A DNA stretch of 10,001 bases from Porphyromonadaceae bacterium UBA2720 (lineage in GTDB: Bacteria > Bacteroidota > Bacteroidia > Bacteroidales > Muribaculaceae), in the NCBI GenBank assembly GCA_002353885.1, contig DEKO01000082.1:12158-22158 (forward strand). The letters are read 5' to 3'. The stretch's first letter is position 1, and every line of letters starts with the position of its first letter. The position numbers and the translations under genes were made by a program. The notes under the pieces were generated by a model. That model saw only the letters and a program-made list of their open reading frames with translations, had not been told where the DNA came from and ran no database searches. Positions 5,509 to 10,001 of the stretch are shown here, in pieces.

Positions 5509-6429
5509 ATGATTGAGAATAAGGTGATATTGTCGGCTCCGATCCAGGGTTGGACCGACCATGTGTGGCGTGTGGCTCACGCGCAGGTGTTCGGTGGCAT
5601 CGATGCATATTATGCCCCCTTCATGCGAGTTGAGCATGGTGCGATTCGCAAGCGCGACCTGCGCGACATTCAGCCTGAGAACAACCCCGGCATCCATGTG
5701 GTTCCCCAAGTGCTAGCCTGCCGTGCGAGCGACATGGCGCTGATGCTTCAAGCTGTGGCCGACATGGGCTATGACGAGGTGGACATCAATCTGGGCTGCC
5801 CTCACCCACCTGTGGCCCGCAAGGGCTATGGTGCCGGCATGCTGGCCCGCCACGAGTCCCTTGTGCAATTGACCGAGGTGCTGAAGCAGTGGCCCTCGCT
5901 CAAGGTGTCGCTCAAGCTGCGTCTGGGCTGGGATGATGCCAGCCAGTGGCGCAACGTGTTGCCCATGATTGCCTCATGCCCTATCGAGCGTGTTGTCGTT
6001 CACTACCGACTCGGTGTCCAGCAATATCAGGGCGAAGCCATGCTTGAGCACATCGAAGCGACCCTTGACGCCATACCGGTTCCAATCGTGCTGAACGGCG
6101 ACCTAGACTCGCAGCAAAGCATCAGCAAACTGCTGGCACAGCACCCTCGTGCAGCTGGTGTGATGCTGGGGCGAGCCCTGGTGGCAGACCCCGCCCTACT
6201 GTGCCCCGAGCGTGCCACCCCGACCCATTACCGCGAGTTTCACGATCGCCTCTATGAACAATACCGACAGGAGCTAACCGGCGGTGACCATCAAATCTTG
6301 AACAAGATGCAGACACTGTGGGAACGCATGCTGCCCAACGCTGACCGCCGCGCCCGCAAGGCCATCCGCAAGGCCTCTTCACTGGTCCGCTATGAGCAAG
6401 CCGTGGCACAAGTTTTCGGCCAAGATTGA
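5509..6429 (+). CDS. tRNA-dihydrouridine synthase
   Basis: Flavin (FMN) enzyme that reduces specific uridines to dihydrouridine in tRNA with NADPH, in the cytoplasm. The 306 aa form a Dus TIM barrel followed by a helical C-terminal domain. Seen: the N-terminal motif LSAPIQGWTD (8-17, family APM-G-TD) and TM-like strand ends YYAPFMR; the catalytic NLGCP with general-acid Cys97; GYGAGML (106-112); SLKLRLGW with flavin-contact Lys136; VVVHYRLGVQQYQG (162-175), where the usual HGRT is HYRL; NGD (196-198); and MLGRALVADP (219-228) with Arg222. Length matches short DusC/DusA-like enzymes (about 310-330). I cannot say which uridine position is modified. The ATG at 5509 fits the family's start although the -7 box is only 4 nt away. 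Converges on the trmN6-like gene with a 22-nt gap and no visible terminator. Confidence 0.93.
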   Translation: MIENKVILSAPIQGWTDHVWRVAHAQVFGGIDAYYAPFMRVEHGAIRKRDLRDIQPENNPGIHVVPQVLACRASDMALMLQAVADMGYDEVDINLGCPHPPVARKGYGAGMLARHESLVQLTEVLKQWPSLKVSLKLRLGWDDASQWRNVLPMIASCPIERVVVHYRLGVQQYQGEAMLEHIEATLDAIPVPIVLNGDLDSQQSISKLLAQHPRAAGVMLGRALVADPALLCPERATPTHYREFHDRLYEQYRQELTGGDHQILNKMQTLWERMLPNADRRARKAIRKASSLVRYEQAVAQVFGQD

Positions 6430-6451
6430 GGTCTGCCAACACTGTGTTTGA

Positions 6452-7150
6452 TTAAAATTTGAGATAGAAATCGCGGCAGAGAGTGCAATAGTGTTCAGTG
6501 AACTGGCCGTCGGGTCTGTGGATGGTGAGCGTCTCGCGCTGTGTGAGACATGGCTGCTTGCTCCACTGCCACAGCAGACGTTTTGCTGGTCCTGTGGCCT
6601 TTGAATGAACCTGTGTGAGCCTAGCCAGATGCAGGCCAGCAAAGGTGGCTGCCGCCGTGAGTGCATCACGTGCCTCGACAGGGGTGACCAGCGCAATGCT
6701 GCCATGTCGCGATAACAGCCTCGCAGCGGACCGCATGAGTTGGTCAAATGACATCGCATGCGTGTGGCGCGCTGCCGCTCTTACCGCATCGGGTGGCAAC
6801 ACATCCTCGTTATAAAAAGGGGGATTGCTGACAATGAGGTCAAATGATGCTTGGCTGAAAAAGTCATTGACATCAACGAGTTGGACTGTGAGACGATGGG
6901 ACCAGGGTGATCGCACAAAGTTGCCCTGGGCCTCGCTGACCGACGCCTGGTCGATGTCAATGGCATGGATGCGGCACGACCCGGGTGTGCGCTGCGCCAC
7001 CATGAGCGCAATGACCCCACACCCGGTGCCCACATCGAGCACTCGATGAGCCCCACCAACATCGCACCAAGCCCCGAGCAAGACTGCATCGGTGCCAACC
7101 TTCATGGACGATCGGTCATGGTCGACCGCAAATTGCTTGAATCGAAACAT
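6452..7150 (-). CDS. trmN6: tRNA1(Val) (adenine(37)-N6)-methyltransferase, TrmN6/YfiC type
   Basis: SAM-dependent enzyme that in E. coli (YfiC) methylates N6 of A37, next to the anticodon of tRNA-Val. The 232 aa match the family along the whole length: MFRFKQFAVDHDRSSMKVGTD at the N-terminus (family FKQF-V-HD---MKVGTD), LLGAW (24-28), SAM-binding motif I LDVGTGCG (38-45), acidic residues AIDID (63-67), the amino-methyltransferase motif IV NPPF (109-112) and the C-terminal FYLKF. The ATG at 7150 is fixed by the conserved FKQF segment. An extra Cys-containing stretch (KQPCLTQRE) precedes the last strands, within normal variation. The promoter sits 4 nt upstream, so the mRNA is probably leaderless. 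Together with the convergent dus-type gene it makes a two-gene tRNA-modification neighbourhood. Confidence 0.92.
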   Translation of the reverse strand: MFRFKQFAVDHDRSSMKVGTDAVLLGAWCDVGGAHRVLDVGTGCGVIALMVAQRTPGSCRIHAIDIDQASVSEAQGNFVRSPWSHRLTVQLVDVNDFFSQASFDLIVSNPPFYNEDVLPPDAVRAAARHTHAMSFDQLMRSAARLLSRHGSIALVTPVEARDALTAAATFAGLHLARLTQVHSKATGPAKRLLWQWSKQPCLTQRETLTIHRPDGQFTEHYCTLCRDFYLKF

Positions 7151-7182
7151 GGTGCAAAGATAGTGTATTTAATTGAGAATTG
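7151..7182 (-). promoter_or_regulatory. Near-leaderless promoter module of the trmN6-type gene
   Basis: On the minus strand: CAATTCTCAATT (7182-7171), 8 nt, -7 box TATCTTTG (7162-7155), CACC, then ATG (7150). Spacing and the 12-bp upstream word are identical to those before the dihydrouridine synthase gene. The -33 position holds TTTC instead of TTTG. The start of transcription should fall at or almost at the ATG. Confidence 0.7.
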
Positions 7183-7212
7183 AAAATTGAGAATTCAGAA
7201 TTCAGAATTCAG
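7171..7212 (+). repeat. AT-rich heptamer array, copy 3
   Basis: Six consecutive 7-nt units: AATTGAG, AATTGAA, AATTGAG, AATTCAG, AATTCAG, AATTCAG, followed by AAATTGTTGCT. The last unit type differs by one base (G to C), suggesting local slippage duplication within the array. It lies directly upstream of the trmN6-type gene and overlaps its promoter region. Confidence 0.85.
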
Positions 7213-7446
7213 AAATTGTTGCTGTCGTCTCAGTTCTAGCCCCCCTGCTTGTCCGAGACTGCATCTCGGAATACTATGACCCGCTCCGGTATGCAGCTTG
7301 GTGCCCCGTTGATTTTGGGGTGATGATGTGGTTACGATTTGACACATGAAGCGAGCAACTACGGCCAACATGAGAGAAATTTCACTTGTCAAGCAAACAC
7401 CTCAGTCATGATTTCGAATTGTAAGCAGTTCAAAACAATCAGTAAC

Positions 7447-7562
7447 AAAACCCACCGAAAGCCGTGCTAAAAATCTTAAAAAATGCTATTAATGCTTCTA
7501 TTATAGTAGGTGATTTGGCAAAAATGTGTACCTTTGCGAATTCTTTTTAAAACCCACCGAAA
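7447..7562 (+). repeat. 14-bp direct repeat flanking the ppdK promoter
   Basis: AAAACCCACCGAAA occurs exactly at 7447-7460 and again at 7549-7562, 102 bp apart start to start. The first copy is about 70 bp upstream of the -7 box and the second starts 13 nt after it, in the expected early leader. This placement fits a pair of binding sites for a regulator, although a chance partial duplication is possible. Confidence 0.6.
7529..7536 (+). promoter_or_regulatory. -7 box of ppdK
   Basis: TACCTTTG matches the Bacteroidetes -7 consensus TAnnTTTG exactly and is followed by C-G, like the two tRNA-modification promoters. The start site would be near 7541, leaving a leader of about 50 nt before the ATG at 7594. 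The only nearby TTTG (7514-7517) is 11 nt upstream, too close for a normal -33 box, so the promoter may depend on an activator. Confidence 0.6.
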
Positions 7563-7593
7563 TTCATCATTTTTTAACAACCATATTCACTCT

Positions 7594-10001
<2,408 letters not shown>

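Larger units (their letters stand above)
7151..7593. other. 443-nt divergent spacer between trmN6-type gene and ppdK
   Basis: From left to right it holds the trmN6 promoter and heptamer array (7151-7212), a more GC-rich stretch with a 7-bp hairpin TCCGAGA-CTGCA-TCTCGGA (7252-7270) and no T-run, an unremarkable middle, a 14-bp direct repeat (7447-7460 and 7549-7562), and the ppdK promoter and leader (7529-7593). The open frame at 7195-7392 on the minus strand lacks any sign of being a gene. Confidence 0.6.

Noticed and set aside
5477..7182. Inverted AATTGAGAATT copies around the two tRNA-modification genes as ends of a mobile cassette
   Set aside because: A third copy occurs at an unrelated gene, no transposase or target-site duplication is visible, and the positions are explained by promoter location.
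7252..7270. Hairpin TCCGAGA-CTGCA-TCTCGGA as a terminator or tRNA arm
   Set aside because: No T-run on either side, and no T-loop, anticodon arm or CCA end nearby. No gene ends close enough for it to serve as a terminator.
7195..7392. 65-codon minus-strand frame upstream of the trmN6-type gene
   Set aside because: It ends inside the heptamer array and has no recognisable protein character or promoter.

Overview
The window looks like chromosomal DNA from a Bacteroidales bacterium; I cannot fix the genus, though a Prevotellaceae- or Muribaculaceae-type gut lineage would fit. The reasons are Bacteroidetes-type promoters (TAnnTTTG -7 boxes, one with a TTTG -33 box at 19 nt spacing), no purine-rich Shine-Dalgarno sequences, secreted proteins with fibronectin III folds and a type IX secretion-like tail, a Bacteroidetes-type FadL-like porin, and a pyruvate,phosphate dikinase of the bacterial family. 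Coding DNA is moderately GC-rich and the intergenic spacers are strikingly AT-rich.

Left part (1-5090), all on the minus strand and read right to left: a secreted protein with a Trp/Tyr/Gly-rich middle and a Ser/Gly/Arg repeat tail (3768-5090); a FadL/OmpP1-type outer-membrane protein (2031-3626) ending at a strong intrinsic terminator (1971-2009); then, from its own good promoter, a secreted fibronectin III/jelly-roll protein (73-1878). Only 4 nt after its stop begins another signal-peptide protein that runs off the left edge (1-68). This half is envelope and secretion biology.

Middle (5091-7150): a 418-nt spacer with a GC-rich, strongly self-complementary block (5301-5420), then two convergent tRNA-modification genes, a dihydrouridine synthase (5509-6429, plus) and a TrmN6-type tRNA adenine-N6 methyltransferase (6452-7150, minus), 22 nt apart. 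Their start regions share one ungapped module: CAATTCTCAATT, 8 nt, TA(C/T)CTTTG, 4 nt, ATG. This implies leaderless or almost leaderless mRNAs and probably shared control.

Right part (7151-10001): a 443-nt divergent spacer with a heptamer array, a 14-bp direct repeat around a promoter, and ppdK (7594 to beyond the right edge), with all expected active-site residues up to the window end.

I see no mobile element, CRISPR array, tRNA, rRNA or defence system. The observations most worth following are the self-complementary block at 5301-5420, the duplicated near-leaderless promoter module, the fibronectin domain with a jelly roll nested inside it, and the aromatic low-complexity secreted protein.
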